From positions 1-64,000 of the forward strand of contig JASVEC010000041.1 in assembly GCA_030770535.1 (NCBI GenBank): a stretch of 64,000 nucleotides of DNA, in the 5' to 3' direction. Both the position numbers and the translations under genes were made by a program. This document shows positions 46,603-61,357 of the stretch, in pieces; within the stretch, counting starts at the first letter, position 1; each line of letters opens with the position of its first letter. Source of the DNA: Batkoa obscura (Eukaryota > Entomophthoromycota > Entomophthoromycetes > Entomophthorales > Batkoaceae). The notes under the pieces are model-generated. The model was given only the letters and a program-made list of their open reading frames with translations, had not been told where the DNA came from and searched no databases.

Positions 46603-47232
46603 TTTTTTTAAATATTGAGAAGTAAAAAGTAGTCACAATAGAATGCAAATTAGTCTAAGTTATAGCCAATAGTTTTATTGGCTATAGAAAGGTTTGGCTT
46701 TCTTTAGATTATTAAAAGCTGTCATTATCACGGATATTTCGACATATTATGAAACTAGTTTAAACTGTTTATTTGTAGAATTCTACAAATTATTTATAAA
46801 TCAGTATTAATAATATTTTATAAAAGACTACCTATTTTAATATGAATTATTGAATAATAAGATTTACGCTTTAATTCTTATTCAACTCAAATAAAGAATC
46901 ATTTTAAGAATCTAACAAATTGTTTGATTTTTTCTATATAAAAAATGAATAAAAATGAAATTAAAAAACATCACCCCAGAATTAAGTTATGGTAGACTAT
47001 AAATCGAACTGATCAAATCAAACTCAATTTAGATTTTAAATTCTCATTAAATCCCTATCACATGATACATATCGCCAACTAACTTGAATTGATTGGATTA
47101 GTTTTAAAGCATAAATTTAGTTTACTGGCTCAACTAAAGTTCGAAATTCAACGATTTCGTAAGTGGCATTTAAAATCAAATAAAATCAAATTAGCAAAAA
47201 ATAAAACCTTTAGTTTTATTAATCTTATTTCA
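46603..47232. other. divergent intergenic region
   Basis: Between the small membrane protein (-) and propionyl-CoA carboxylase (+). The reading frame of the latter is open from 47089, but the first in-frame ATG is 47233. Confidence 0.55.
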
Positions 47233-50054
<2,822 letters not shown>

Positions 50055-50567
50055 TTTAGTTGGATTTTATGGTTTTTTATAAAAAATATATCATAATTTT
50101 TTACCTGATTTATTTCTATAAGGTCTTATTTATCTTTGTTTGCTTTTTTTATACTTTCAAAATTGTATTTTATAAAAAGTTAAGACTTCATTTGAAAATT
50201 CATCGAATTATTTTAAAGTAGCTTTAAGCCCTTATAAATAGAACTGAAGTTAAATCCTCTAAAATATTAAATTACGAACATAAGTTTTGTACTTTATCTA
50301 AATAAAATTTAAAGTAAACAAGCAGACGCATAGAATTTAAACAAGATATTAGTTCTATAAAAATTTATTTAAAATAATCATAATTTTATACTAAAAAAGA
50401 TACAAAGAATAGATTACTGCTACCAATAATAATATCTCAAGGGTTTATTTTAATTCTATAAAAGAGTGAGCAATTGAATTCAAAGATAATTGAAAATATA
50501 AAAATCAAATTTTATAAACAACAATGTTGCTCATAAACCCAATATCAGGAACGACTACTTTATATAT
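50055..50567. other. intergenic stretch between convergent genes
   Basis: No recognised features other than AT-rich sequence. Confidence 0.55.
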
Positions 50568-51913
50568 TTAATGGTCAATTTTATCCACTATAGAAAATTA
50601 AATTAACAGAAAATATTAATATGAAAATAGCTTACATTTCATTGGCATCTCATCAATTTGAGTAGCATAATATTGTTCAATTTCTCTTAAAGCTTTAACA
50701 TCTTCATCACGAACAAAATTAATAGCAACACCTTTTCTACCAAATCGACCAGAACGGCCAATACTAAAAAAATAAATTTCTAATTGTAATCAATATATTA
50801 AAATAATTACCGATGAATATAATTTTCACGATTGGTAGGAAGGTCATAATTAATAACTAAAGAAACTTGTTGAACATCAATACCTCTAGCCCAAACATCA
50901 GTAGTAATTAAAACTCTTGATTTAGCTAATCGAAATTCAGACATAATATAATCTCTTTCTTTTTGGGGCATTTCACCATGCATTGAAGTAACTGAAAAAT
51001 TAGCTTCCGTCATTTTTTGAGTTAAAAACTCAACCTTACGACGAGTATTACAAAAGATAACTGCTTGAGAGATTGTAATGGAATCATATAAATCAGTTAA
51101 GGTATCAAATTTCCATTCTTCTTTTTCAACGCTAATGAAAAATTGTTTAATCCCTTCCAAAGTAAGTTCATCACGTTTAACTAATATCCTTATTGGTTCT
51201 GTCATAAATTTACTTGTCATTGATAAAACATCATGTGGAAGGGTAGCGGATAATACAACAACTTGGCAAGAAGGTGGTAAAAAGCGATAAATATTATAAA
51301 TCTGTTCTTTGAATCCTTGGTTTAATAATTCATCAGCTTCATCAAGTACTAACATTTTTATATTTTTGACTCTTAAACTACGACGCTTAATCATGTCGTG
51401 TACACGCCCAGGGGTCCCAGATACTACATGTTGTCCGTATTCTAATTTTTTAATATCATCCCCAACGCTAGTTCCTCCAATACATGCATGACATTGGACA
51501 TTCATATAATCTCCTAAAGCCAAAAGTACATTTTTAATTTGTACAGCTAATTCTCGAGTGGGTGAAAGTACTAATGCTTGTGCATCTCTTAAAGAAGTAT
51601 CGATACGTTGTAAAATTGAAATGGAAAAAGTACCAGTTTTACCAGTACCTGATTGAGCTTGGGCAATGACATCACGTCCACTTACAATTGGGGCAATAGC
51701 TCTCTGTTGAATTGCAGATGGTTTTTCAAAGTCTAATTTGATTTAAATTTAAATATATAAAATAAAATAAACTTAAATAATAAACTTACTATATGCAAAG
51801 ATACCTCTCAAAAGATCTTCTTTTAAATTTAAGTCATCGAAGGAAGATATAACCTTTACAGATTCACTTGTCTCGAATTCCAATTTTTCATCTCGACTAT
51901 GATTATAACCCAT
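50568..51913 (-). CDS. DEAD-box RNA helicase eIF4A-III/Fal1
   Basis: Core exon-junction-complex or pre-rRNA-processing helicase. Exons 51913-51790, 51732-50811, 50763-50636 and a short last exon 50587-50568 give about 397 residues. Motifs in order: [12 protein letters not shown] (Q motif), AQSGTGKT (I), PTRELA (Ia), GTPGR (Ib), VLDEADEL (II), SATLP (III), [11 protein letters not shown] (IV), [11 protein letters not shown] (V) and [10 protein letters not shown] (VI). The end QIDEMPM matches eIF4A-III. The last exon (LDKIDH) is inferred from a GTAAGC donor and TAG acceptor; reading straight through would give a slightly different tail. Confidence 0.95.
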
Positions 51914-52601
51914 TTTTAAACTTTAATTGTAAAAAAAGTAGTTTTAAAATTCATCATTTTTTTACTCTAAAGCTTCGATAGAAATTGAACCAATTAAATC
52001 AAATTAAAAGATTAGAAAGCACACTTGAAAGTAAATTTATTAGGTTGGGAATTTTATGAAATTTCTTAGAAATAGCTATTTGGTGATTTTATTTTTATTA
52101 TAATAAATAAAACATTAGTATTCTATATTTTAAAAGCAACTAAAACAAGCTTTTAACTTTTTAAAGTTTTAAAAAGAAACTTAAACTTTAAGCTTATAGC
52201 TTAGCAAAAATTGTAAATTAAATTGTTTTGTTGGAATTAAACATAACTTAATGGTACAATAAGTTTAATGTTTCAGTAAGAAAATATAAGAAAATATAAA
52301 ATTGTAATAATTTCATTATTTCTATTCATAAACGTTTATTCTGATTTATAAAATATAGCTTCTCATAAGCCTTTTAAAAACATTGATGAATAGTTGAAAA
52401 AGTGAGAAAGCAAATTCAGCCTTAAATCGATTATGAACCAACTAACCAATAACATTTTAGCTTAAAGCTGTGGAGCAAGACGCTTTTAGCTTATGAAAAT
52501 AAAATGTCAACAAATCAAAATGATGTAAAATGATTTAAGGATTAATCAAAAGCATTAAATTAAAGAGATATTTTAGAACTAAAAACTCCACTTTAAAATT
52601 T
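51914..52601. other. divergent intergenic region
   Basis: 0.7 kb between Fal1 (-) and ubiquilin (+). Nothing recognised. Confidence 0.55.
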
Positions 52602-54492
52602 ATGGATTTAGCTAATGTTATTATAAGGAGATCGGGTAACACCCCAGATTTCAATATATCAATTTCACCTTCCAGCACAACTGTATTTGAATTTAAAAAT
52701 TTATTAGAATCGAATGGTATACCTGCAAACGGCCATAGGCTTATTCATATTGGGGTTATATTAAAAGACGAAACGCTGCTTGAAGAATATAGTATGTAAT
52801 TTTTAATTAATTAATTTGTTTAACCTTTTTAAAGATGTTAGAGATGGAAGTATCATACATTTGATCAAACTTGCTCAAAGTAACCAACAAACTGTGGCTC
52901 CGAATGCTCCAATAAAGCAACCTCAAGAATCCGATGATTTTAGTATGAAGAAATTAGGCTCAAATCCATTGATGAAAGTAAAGAATTTGATTGAAAATAT
53001 ATATAGTTTTAATGTGATTTTAGCGCTTTTTAGATAATCCTGATTTATTAAAAGCAATGATAATGTCGAATCCACAAGTAAAAGATATCATAGAAAGGAA
53101 TCCGGAATATTCTTCTATTTTTACGGACCCTTCGTTTTTACGTCAAGTAATTTTGTTTTGTCAAAAAAATAAATCGATATGCTAACTCAAAAAAGGGATT
53201 TGAAATGGCTAGTAATCCAGATAAAATGAAGGAGGTACTACGTAATAACGACCTTGCGATATCAAGCCTAGAAATGCAACCTGGAGGGTTCAATCATTTG
53301 AAAAAACTTTATAAAAGTATTCATGAACCAATTAATAAAACTAAAGTAATAGATCATTGTTAATATAGGATACTAATTAAGTACATTAGGCTGATTCATC
53401 AACTGAAGAAAAAAATATGCGATTTGCTAAAATGTTTGGAGTAAAAGAAAAAGAAAGTAAGTTTAAATAGCGTCCATTGAATATAATTTAATCTTTTTTA
53501 GCAAAAACTATAAATTCTGATCCACTCCCAAATCCATGGAAAGCACCTGTGAAACAACCGACTGCAAGGACTCTTCCTGATTTTTCATGTAATTTGTATA
53601 AATCATAATAACCAAAATATTTATCTTTTTGTAGCAATGACTCCGGGATCCCTTTTTCCATCGTCATCTAGAGGTATAGGGGGTAGAGGTATAGATATAT
53701 GTCTAGACTCTTAATTTGTGCTAATAATTTAATTAGATTCTAGTATATTTGGACCTGAAGGTTCAGGGTCTAGAGGTACAGAAAGAGGTAAATTTATATG
53801 ATGACTCTTGTATTATATATTAACATTTCAATTAGGGCCTGAGGTATATTTAGTATTACTATGATAAATTATGATGATATTAAAAAATTAAAAGTGGCTA
53901 AAAAATTTTGGACAATCAATTAGAGCAAATATGGATCAAAATGTCGCTGCTACTCCAAGCTCTACTTCGACTTCAAAGAGTCAGGCAATACAGGATGCAA
54001 TCAAAAAAAGAGAAAAAGATATTATAAACGGGTTAAACGAAATGAAATTAATCCAACAACAATCTAATAGTAATAATGTCAAATTGCCTAATCTTTCTGA
54101 ACTTGTTCCAGAAGGTAATATTCATATTTTAAAGGTAAATATTTTATTGATATAAATTCAAGTGGAAGAAGACCCTATAACAAAAGAATATCGATTCAAA
54201 GCGGATGGAAATGGTATACCAGATCGTGAATTTATTGAACGTTATGAGTAAATTTTGTTAATTTTATGTTATATTTATAACTAATATTATTAGAGAAAAA
54301 CTCAAAGCACGATTTAGGGTACAACTTGAAAGAATGAATGAAATGGGATTTCAAGATCTCCATGAGAATTTAACGTAAAAATGTATTTAATTATAAAGTA
54401 ATAGTACTAATATTTTAAATAGTATGCTATTAGCTACTGATGGGGATGTAGATTCTGCGATTGAAAAGCTTATAGAGGATGATATATTCTAA
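52602..54492 (+). CDS. ubiquilin/Dsk2-like ubiquitin shuttle protein
   Basis: Delivers ubiquitinated proteins to the proteasome. About ten exons. The N-terminal ubiquitin-like domain is FNISISPSSTTVFEFKNLLE, then GHRLIHIGVILKDETLLEEY. Central STI1-type repeats follow (DNPDLLKAMIMSNPQVKDII, RNPEYSSIF, then FEMASNPDKMKEVLRNNDLA and LEMQPGGFNHLKKLY), then NPWKAP. A C-terminal UBA reads RFRVQLERMNEMGFQDLHEN, then LLATDGDVDSAIEKL. Between STI1 and UBA lies an unusual ~100-residue segment with a charged helix (IQDAIKKREKDIINGLNEMK) and EEDPITKEYRFKADGNGIPD, not typical of ubiquilins. Several intron calls in the Gly/Ser-rich part are approximate. Confidence 0.86.
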
Positions 54493-54864
54493 TTTGATTT
54501 ATTACTAATAGCTTTGGACCATTTTGAGAAAGATTCCAAAGTTTCATTTACAGCATTACTAGCTTTTTAAACTTACCTCTTAGTTTGTTCCATTATAATT
54601 AAAGAACTTAAATTTCATTTATTAATTATCATTTTTTGAGTAATAAGATACAACTTTAGTTCTCTTTAAGTTCAATGGAAGGTTTATGATTCATTTACAT
54701 GCTTACAGATAAAATATTTTAGTAGAATAAGCTTAACTGTTTATTGTGAACTATCATATTATATAAACATGATTAATTAGAATTGAAAATAAAATAAAGC
54801 TGCATTTTTTAGATTTTATTAAACCTGTGTTTATATAAATCTATAGTTATATTCAGTAAAGTAT

Positions 54865-54893
54865 ATTTTATTTTATTTTATTTTATTTTATTT
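54865..54893. repeat. TTTTA microsatellite
   Basis: Five to six perfect TTTTA units, followed by degenerate ones to about 54910. Confidence 0.9.
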
Positions 54894-54965
54894 CATCTTA
54901 TTTTTATTTTGTTTTTAATTCCAAATTAGTAATCAAGATTACTAAAACAACTTAGTCAACTATCA

Positions 54966-55069
54966 TACGGGGATGTTTTTTTTGATTTCATTATTTTTAC
55001 ATTTTTTAAACGTTATTTAAGTGGAAAAATTGCCAGTAAAATTCTTAAATACAAAAATACATCCCCATA
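54966..55069 (+). mobile_element. miniature inverted-repeat element, family A copy 12
   Basis: Forward copy: TACGGGGATGTTTTTTTTGA at the left, TTGCCAGTAAAATTCTTAAA inside, right end AAAAATACATCCCCATA. Confidence 0.85.
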
Positions 55070-55462
55070 CTTATTATGGTATTTCATAATCATAGTTTTA
55101 GAATTTAGTGTACTATAATTATCAACTATATTTTTTCAAAACTACTTTTGCACAGAATAATAGCAAAAGGCTTAATTATGTATTAGATGAATTTATAAGC
55201 TTTATCATATTAAAATTATGTTCCAAATACATATTTATATTTAAGCATAACATTCTATTTCATGGATAAAACTAATTATTTGAAAGTATCTATATAAAAA
55301 TACAGCTAAAAAAACTGAACAAAAAGCAAGTAATTAAAAAAATTATTCAAAAAAAGACAAGTACATAAAAGTAACCTAAAGGAACGCTTCTAATTTATAA
55401 AGAAATTGAGTTTATAGAATTATTAAATGATTAAATATGTTTTTTTTATAAAAGATTGAAAA

Positions 55463-56904
55463 TTATGGTGTGGTAGGTTTAAGCGTCGGTGTAGCCAAAT
55501 TCGATTTTCCTAACGACATGGCAATTTCTCCAGATTCATTAGGTGTACTACAAGCTGCTGGATGATGTATTGATGAAGCAGAGCCAGGGGTAATAGGCGA
55601 TGTAGTCATATTGGGTACCACTTTACCTTTTGTATTATGTTTCAGTACAAATACTGGGGAAGCATTAGCTTCTTTTAATTTTTGATATATTTTTAATGGC
55701 TTTTCTTCCATTTCAAGTTTCCTTTCAATTCCATTTGCTAAAACTATTAATATTTTTATTTTATCATTATATTTTGTTTACCTTGTGATATATAAATACT
55801 ATAATTCTTCCAATCATCATTTATTTTGTATTTCCTAAGCGCTGCTGGAATTACTTTATGACACGGATCATCCAAAAATATTCTTAAACTTTTATAAGCT
55901 TCATTTTCCCTTTGATGTTGTTGTCTAGATTCTATCGGTTTAATGGTTTCCATACTTCCTTGATTGTCATTTATTGGAACTTGATTTGATTCACTTGATT
56001 TCGACTAATGTGTATAATTAAATAGTTAAACCATAGTAAAATATAAATCTTACATATAGGGCTGAAGATAACTGACTATTAAAATTAGGTGAATGAGGTG
56101 AAATCGGAAATGGTTTTCCAGAATTCAATGTTGAACTGCTCTTAGAAGTAGTTGTAACAATAGGCGATGGTCGATACTTTGATGGCTTAAGAGGTTCTAT
56201 ATTACCTATATTTGACTTGAATACTTTTAATATGTTAAATTTTTAAAAAAGAGTATGAATTACTCTATCAGGTGAAGCTAGTCTTTGATTCATTTCTCTA
56301 ATTTTTATAAGCTCTGAATTTATTTTTGAAATTTCATGAACTAAATGCTTTATCACTGCGTCTATAAATTCAATTTTAATAACGCTCTTTTTTAAAATTA
56401 CTAATAATAACCTCTTTCTTTAAATGCAGAAACTATTTTAGAATCTTGAATATGATATCCTCCAAACATCTCATCTTGATAATTCTAATGAAAGCTTTAA
56501 TAAAAATAACTAAACTGATATTATTTTGAGTATTACAACTTCCTCAATCGTATCTAAAATTAAGTTAGATTTTCGAATATAAGTAGTAAAATATTGGCTT
56601 ACTAGGTGGGGCATAATCATCTGAGTATATAGGTATGTTAAACCGAATCTTTAACTCATAAATCGCTTTTAACAATAATATCCTTTTTCCAACTGATTTG
56701 ATATTCAAATCATTTAAAGTCTCATGATCCAAGTTAACCAATACTTCCCCGGTAATTCCTTCCTCTTTATTTATAGTTAGTCTCCAATTTTAAATTATAA
56801 CTTAAATGAATACCTTTAAAGTCTTTAATATATTCATTATAGCCTATAGTACCTAACCAAGATGCAACATGATCTATTGACCAATTTAATACTGAGTCCT
56901 CCAT
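55463..56904 (-). CDS. Ste50-like SAM/RA-domain adaptor
   Basis: Fungal adaptor that links Cdc42/Opy2 to the MAPKKK Ste11. The N-terminal SAM domain starts at 56904: MEDSVLNWSIDHVASWLGTI, then EEGITGEVLVNLDHETLNDL and VGKRILLLKAIYELK. A middle region with FGGYHI and a coiled coil (INSELIKIREMNQRL) follows. The C-terminal Ras-association domain has SLRIFLDDPCHKVIPAALRK, NDDWKNYSIYISQG and EMEEKPLKIYQKL ending SPVFVLKHN. About eight exons; inner boundaries are approximate. A Hog1-type kinase lies 13 kb away, but there is no sign of a functional cluster. Confidence 0.82.
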
Positions 56905-59618
56905 CCTTCTATTATTTTTATATATAAGTTAAATTGGAATTGAATAATTCTGCTTTTTTAAAAAAGACAAAATTAAGCTTTTTAAATTTTTAAAAAAATA
57001 ATTTTGGATCTTATTTTTAATTTACACTCATTTGTTCTTAATAGTACTAATTTAACTTTTTATAACTTTATTGAAATCATCAAAAAGTTCAAAGTGATAT
57101 ATGAGATAAGATTATTTACTTATTTAAAAAAATATTATTCAATTATGTTTACAACAAATTTGTTATGCGATCATGTTAAGCTTTGTCATAAAAAGCCATA
57201 ATTTTTTTTATTAAGGCTTATATATGGGGATGTACTTTTATATTTAGTTTTACTAACAATTTTTCCACGCAAATAGCGCTTAAAAAATGGAAAAAATAAT
57301 GAAGTCAAAAAAACATCCCCGTATCCTAATTGCTTTTTCAGGTATTTTACTTGTTGGTATTTGTTACAGTATTCATCTCTTACTCTTCATCATTAATATT
57401 GACAAACAAACTGTTATGTTGTTATAGTTTTAGAATAATTAATAAAAAATAAATTATTTAATGGCTTTGACATCTTTATATTTGGTGTCTAGATTAGCAA
57501 AAAATCCAACATTTTACATATTTTAAATAATTTAAATTTGAATCTATATACAATACTTGATTAACTAAAGAACATAAAGCAATAATTCTAGGTTTTTAAA
57601 GCTATTATGTAATACAAATCAATCATATAAATCTACTGTGTATGGTATTTTTAAATTAAACTTAAGTGATAAAAGATTTTTAATAATTTGAGCTTCTTAT
57701 ATTTTATCGTTATAGAGTACCCAAAAATAATAAGTTATCAAAAAAATGGAGAACAAGATCTTATCGAAATTAAATCTCAACTCCACAATTTAAAACTTGA
57801 ATTAAAAACAGGGTATGCTTCTATCCCTGCTCAAAACCCGCATTTTAAACAAAGTAGCATTTTTTATAGTTGATAATATTGATCATGAATAAATAAAAAC
57901 AGGGACTTTCTTATTTTTGAGGGTCTAGAAATAATTGAGGATATCTGATCATGGAATAACTGAATAAGACTATCTGATATAGAAAAGGTTTATTTTAAAG
58001 AAGTTTATAGATGTTGGGCTAAAATTGAAATTTCCATACACTTTACAAAGATAATGGATCTGGGCCTAGAATTTTACTAAAAACTAAGGTTAAATTGAAC
58101 TTAAGGTAACGGGTTATAAACATGGCATATAACTATTGTTTGTTTTTAGTTTTAATCTAACAGTTTATTAACCTTATATAAAAGATTTATTAGAAGTTAT
58201 CGAATTTATAACTCTCTTGATATTATTTTATTTTAAACTTGTTGACTCTCTTGGTGGAAATTTCTTTAATTATAAAGAAATAATCAAAACACAAACATTA
58301 TCACACAAATTGTATAATGATAATTTGAGAATATAACTATTAAGCGTGATGATAGTTTCATTATCAAAAATATAATTGCAAATTAAGCTGAAAATCCCAA
58401 TTTGAGCTTCATTTAAATATTTTGACTATGCTACATTTTTCATCATCAATGGCTTATACAATTTTTCTGCTTTAGCTTAGAATCTGAAATAAAATTGTTA
58501 AAAGTTAGAATTAGTTGTGTTTAGATGCCTTAAGTTTAACTGTTATTCATTTGTTTATAAATGAATTTATAGGCTATATACAGCGCTCTAACCTATAAGT
58601 TCATTACAAAAGAAATCATTAACAAATTAGAAAAATGAAGTATTTAAATTTGACCAGTTCTAACTTTATAGTAATCATTAATTTTCAAACTGAATATCAG
58701 ACCAAACCCCGTGATTCACTGATAGATCATTATCAGTATTATCAAGAGCTCTAATAGCAAGCGCTTTGTTGTTTAGATGGTATATGTTTTAAAACTTACT
58801 TAAAAGCAAAGCTACTTAAGTGAATTTAAAAAAAGAGCTATTCAACTGGTGCATCTTTTGCTTAATAGATAGCTGCTTATTTAGGAGTGAAAATTAAGTT
58901 AAAATTTATTAAAGCAAATGATCAGAGTTTAAAAAAATCATTATATAAATAATTTTATAAAAACTATCGCTAAAGGTGTCAAAAGAGAACTGTAACAGCT
59001 ATATGAAGGCTTTAAAAATACAGTATATTTTAATAAGTGAGGCAATCAAAGGAGAAAAGTACATAAATTCCATGAAGTTTGAAAACTAAACTATTGAAAA
59101 ATTAAAGCGGGAACAGACTTCATATTTAAAGCAAAAGTACTTGGCGTTTCTACTTTAGAAAATTTTAGAATTGAATCACTATTTAAAAAAATGTCTTAAA
59201 CCCTTATTTTGACAAGGTAGCGAGCGATGAGTTACTCAAAGGACTATAAATATTAGGTAAACCTTATCACTTTTAAGTTAAAGTAAAATTAACTCATTAT
59301 AAGCATTAATGTTAAAAATTTAGAACCAAGCCCAACAGTGGTCAAGATTACCTAATTATTGCCTAATAATAAATGCTGATTACAGAAATATTCATATTTT
59401 TTGAACAGAAAATCCATTTTTTAATTGAAACCTCTAAAAGTAATTTAAAAACTTTAAATTTCAAGTTGACTAAATTCAATCCAATAAATTTAAAAATTAG
59501 CCCTAAATCATTGATCTAAAATTATAAGCTAATGTAATTGGTTAATTATTACACTTGTTGATAAGATAATTAATAGGAAGATAATGAAATAAGTAATATT
59601 AAGTTTTTTAATAAAAAG
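56905..59618. other. long divergent intergenic region, one miniature element
   Basis: 2.7 kb. Holds the family A copy at 57223-57323. One exon-like block at ~57714-57873 (EYPKIISYQKNGEQDLIEIK, ending FKQSSIFYS) follows a good TTATAG acceptor, but I find no upstream exon or ATG, so it is not called as a gene. Confidence 0.5.
57223..57323 (-). mobile_element. miniature inverted-repeat element, family A copy 13
   Basis: Reverse copy: TATGGGGATGTACTTTTATA at the left, TTTTTCCACGCAAATAGCGC inside, right end CAAAAAAACATCCCCGTA. Confidence 0.85.
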
Positions 59619-60479
59619 ATGGCAAGTAGAAGAAAAGTATTATTAAAGGTAAGTATTATAACTATATTCTAAAAGTTTGACTAACTTTTTAAACTACTCA
59701 GGTTATTATTTTAGGTGACAGCGGGTAAATTTTTGTAACTACTAATGAGAATAAAATTTTAATGTATCTAGTGTTGGTAAAACTTCGTTAATGAATCAAT
59801 ATGTAAACAAAAAGTTTACAAATCAATATAAAGCAACTATTGGAGCTGATTTCTTAACCAAAGAAGTTATAGTAGAAGATAGAGTGGTTACTATGCAGGT
59901 AAGGATAAAACTAGTTTATAAAAGTTTAATTAAATAAAAATCAATCAGATTTGGGATACTGCTGGACAAGAAAGATTCCAAAGTTTAGGTGTTGCGTTTT
60001 ATCGTGGAGCTGATTGTTGCGTTTTGTGTTATGATGTGAATAATGCTAAAAGTTTTGAAACTCTTGATTCTTGGAGAGATGAGTTCCTTATTCAATCTAG
60101 TCCTAGAGACCCGGAGAATTTCCCTTTTGTTGTACTTGGTAACAAAATTGATTTAGAAGAATCAAAAAGAGAAGTAGGTTGAAATTTTATCTTAGATAAT
60201 CGCTGAATTTATTTTTAGATATCTGAAAAAAGAGCTACTGCTTGGTGTACTTCTAAAGGGAATATCCCATATTTTGAAACTTCAGCTAAGGAAGCCATCA
60301 ATGTTGAAGAAGCATTTCAAACTATTGCAAAAAACGCTCTTTCACAAGAAAGTGATATTGAAGTGTAAGTTACTAATTAATTTTAATAGAATAACTAAAC
60401 AATTATAAATAGTGATTTCCCTGATCCAATTAAGTTAGATGGTGAATCAACTGCTAGGGATTCTGGATGTGCTTGCTAA
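59619..60479 (+). CDS. Rab7/Ypt7 small GTPase
   Basis: Late endosome/vacuole fusion GTPase. Six exons (59619-59648, 59702-59724, 59772-59898, 59949-60173, 60219-60364, 60413-60479) give 205 residues. It starts [20 protein letters not shown] with the P-loop GDSGVGKTS. The effector region [14 protein letters not shown], switch [30 protein letters not shown] and ETSAKEA are all present. The C-terminus DSGCAC gives the double-cysteine prenylation signal typical of Rab7. The second exon is only 23 bases. Confidence 0.96.
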
Positions 60480-60645
60480 TTTATTCAGAATGGTTTAATT
60501 CATCATTGCAATCACCTTCTTTTTATTTTTCGAAATCTTTTTTAATTATAAATGGTCCTAATTACTAAATCAAATCTATTTGAGTTTAAAGTTTTTAATT
60601 TTAAAAAAAATCAATAATGCTTAATCATTTTATTTATTTACGAAA

Positions 60646-61241
60646 CTAATTTTCAAGTTGATGAATCTTATCGACTCTAGTTTTATGTTGATTCCCTTCA
60701 AAAGTATTTGCGAAAAAAGTTTTAACAATTTTAATGGGCATGTCACCTTCTAATACCCTTTGTCCCATAGCAAGAATATTAGCATCATTATGCTTAAAAA
60801 AGTAAGTAAATCAATAAACAAAGATAACGAAAACTAAATACCTTTCTTGCCATTTCAGCAGTGTATTCATTATGGCAAAGAGCACATCTTATACCATTGA
60901 TTTTATTAGCAGCAATACTAATACCAATTCCACTGCCACATATTAAAATACCTTTACTATCAGCTTCTTTTAATACAGCTTCACTTACTTTTCCGGCTAT
61001 ATCTGGATAATCACACTGTAAGATATTAGATTATTAAAACTGACCTGATTTAATTTACTCTGTCTCCGCTATGAGTTCCATAATCCATTACTTTTATATT
61101 TTTATTATTCTCTTCAAAATACTTTTTAATCTCCTCTTTAAGCTGATAGCCTAAACTATTATTAATATGCTATTTTATTTTGACTATTGCTTTACCAGCA
61201 TGATCTGACCCAATAATGATAGTTTTTGGTAATTCACTCAT
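60646..61241 (-). CDS. ribose-5-phosphate isomerase B (RpiB/LacAB family)
   Basis: Interconverts ribose- and ribulose-5-phosphate. Exons 61241-61196, 61150-61059, 61015-60842 and 60792-60646 give 152 residues. It begins MSELPKTIIIGSDHAGYQLK (the conserved SDHAG). GTHSGDRCDYPDIAGKVSEA, the catalytic-loop cysteine in ILICGSGIGISIAANKI, CHNEYTAEMARKHNDANILA and QRVLEG follow. The family is unrelated in fold to RpiA and is common in bacteria, protists and some fungi. Four exons with host-style introns show it is long established in this genome. It is divergent from the chitinase-like gene, with 116 bases between the starts. Confidence 0.93.
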
Positions 61242-61357
61242 ATTTAAAAAATAAAAAAATAAAAAAATAAGAGCTTGGATGATTTGATTTATGACGTAAG
61301 CTAAAAATTAACATAAAATCGAAAAATAATTTATTATGAAATGTTAAAATATTACAA

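Larger units (their letters stand above)
54493..55462. other. intergenic, microsatellite and one miniature element
   Basis: Between convergent ubiquilin (+) and Ste50-like (-) genes. Contains a TTTTA microsatellite and a family A copy. Confidence 0.6.

Noticed and set aside
57688-57873. Exon-like block with Lys/Glu-rich peptide
   Set aside because: It has a plausible acceptor, but no start or upstream exon was found and the following sequence is stop-dense.
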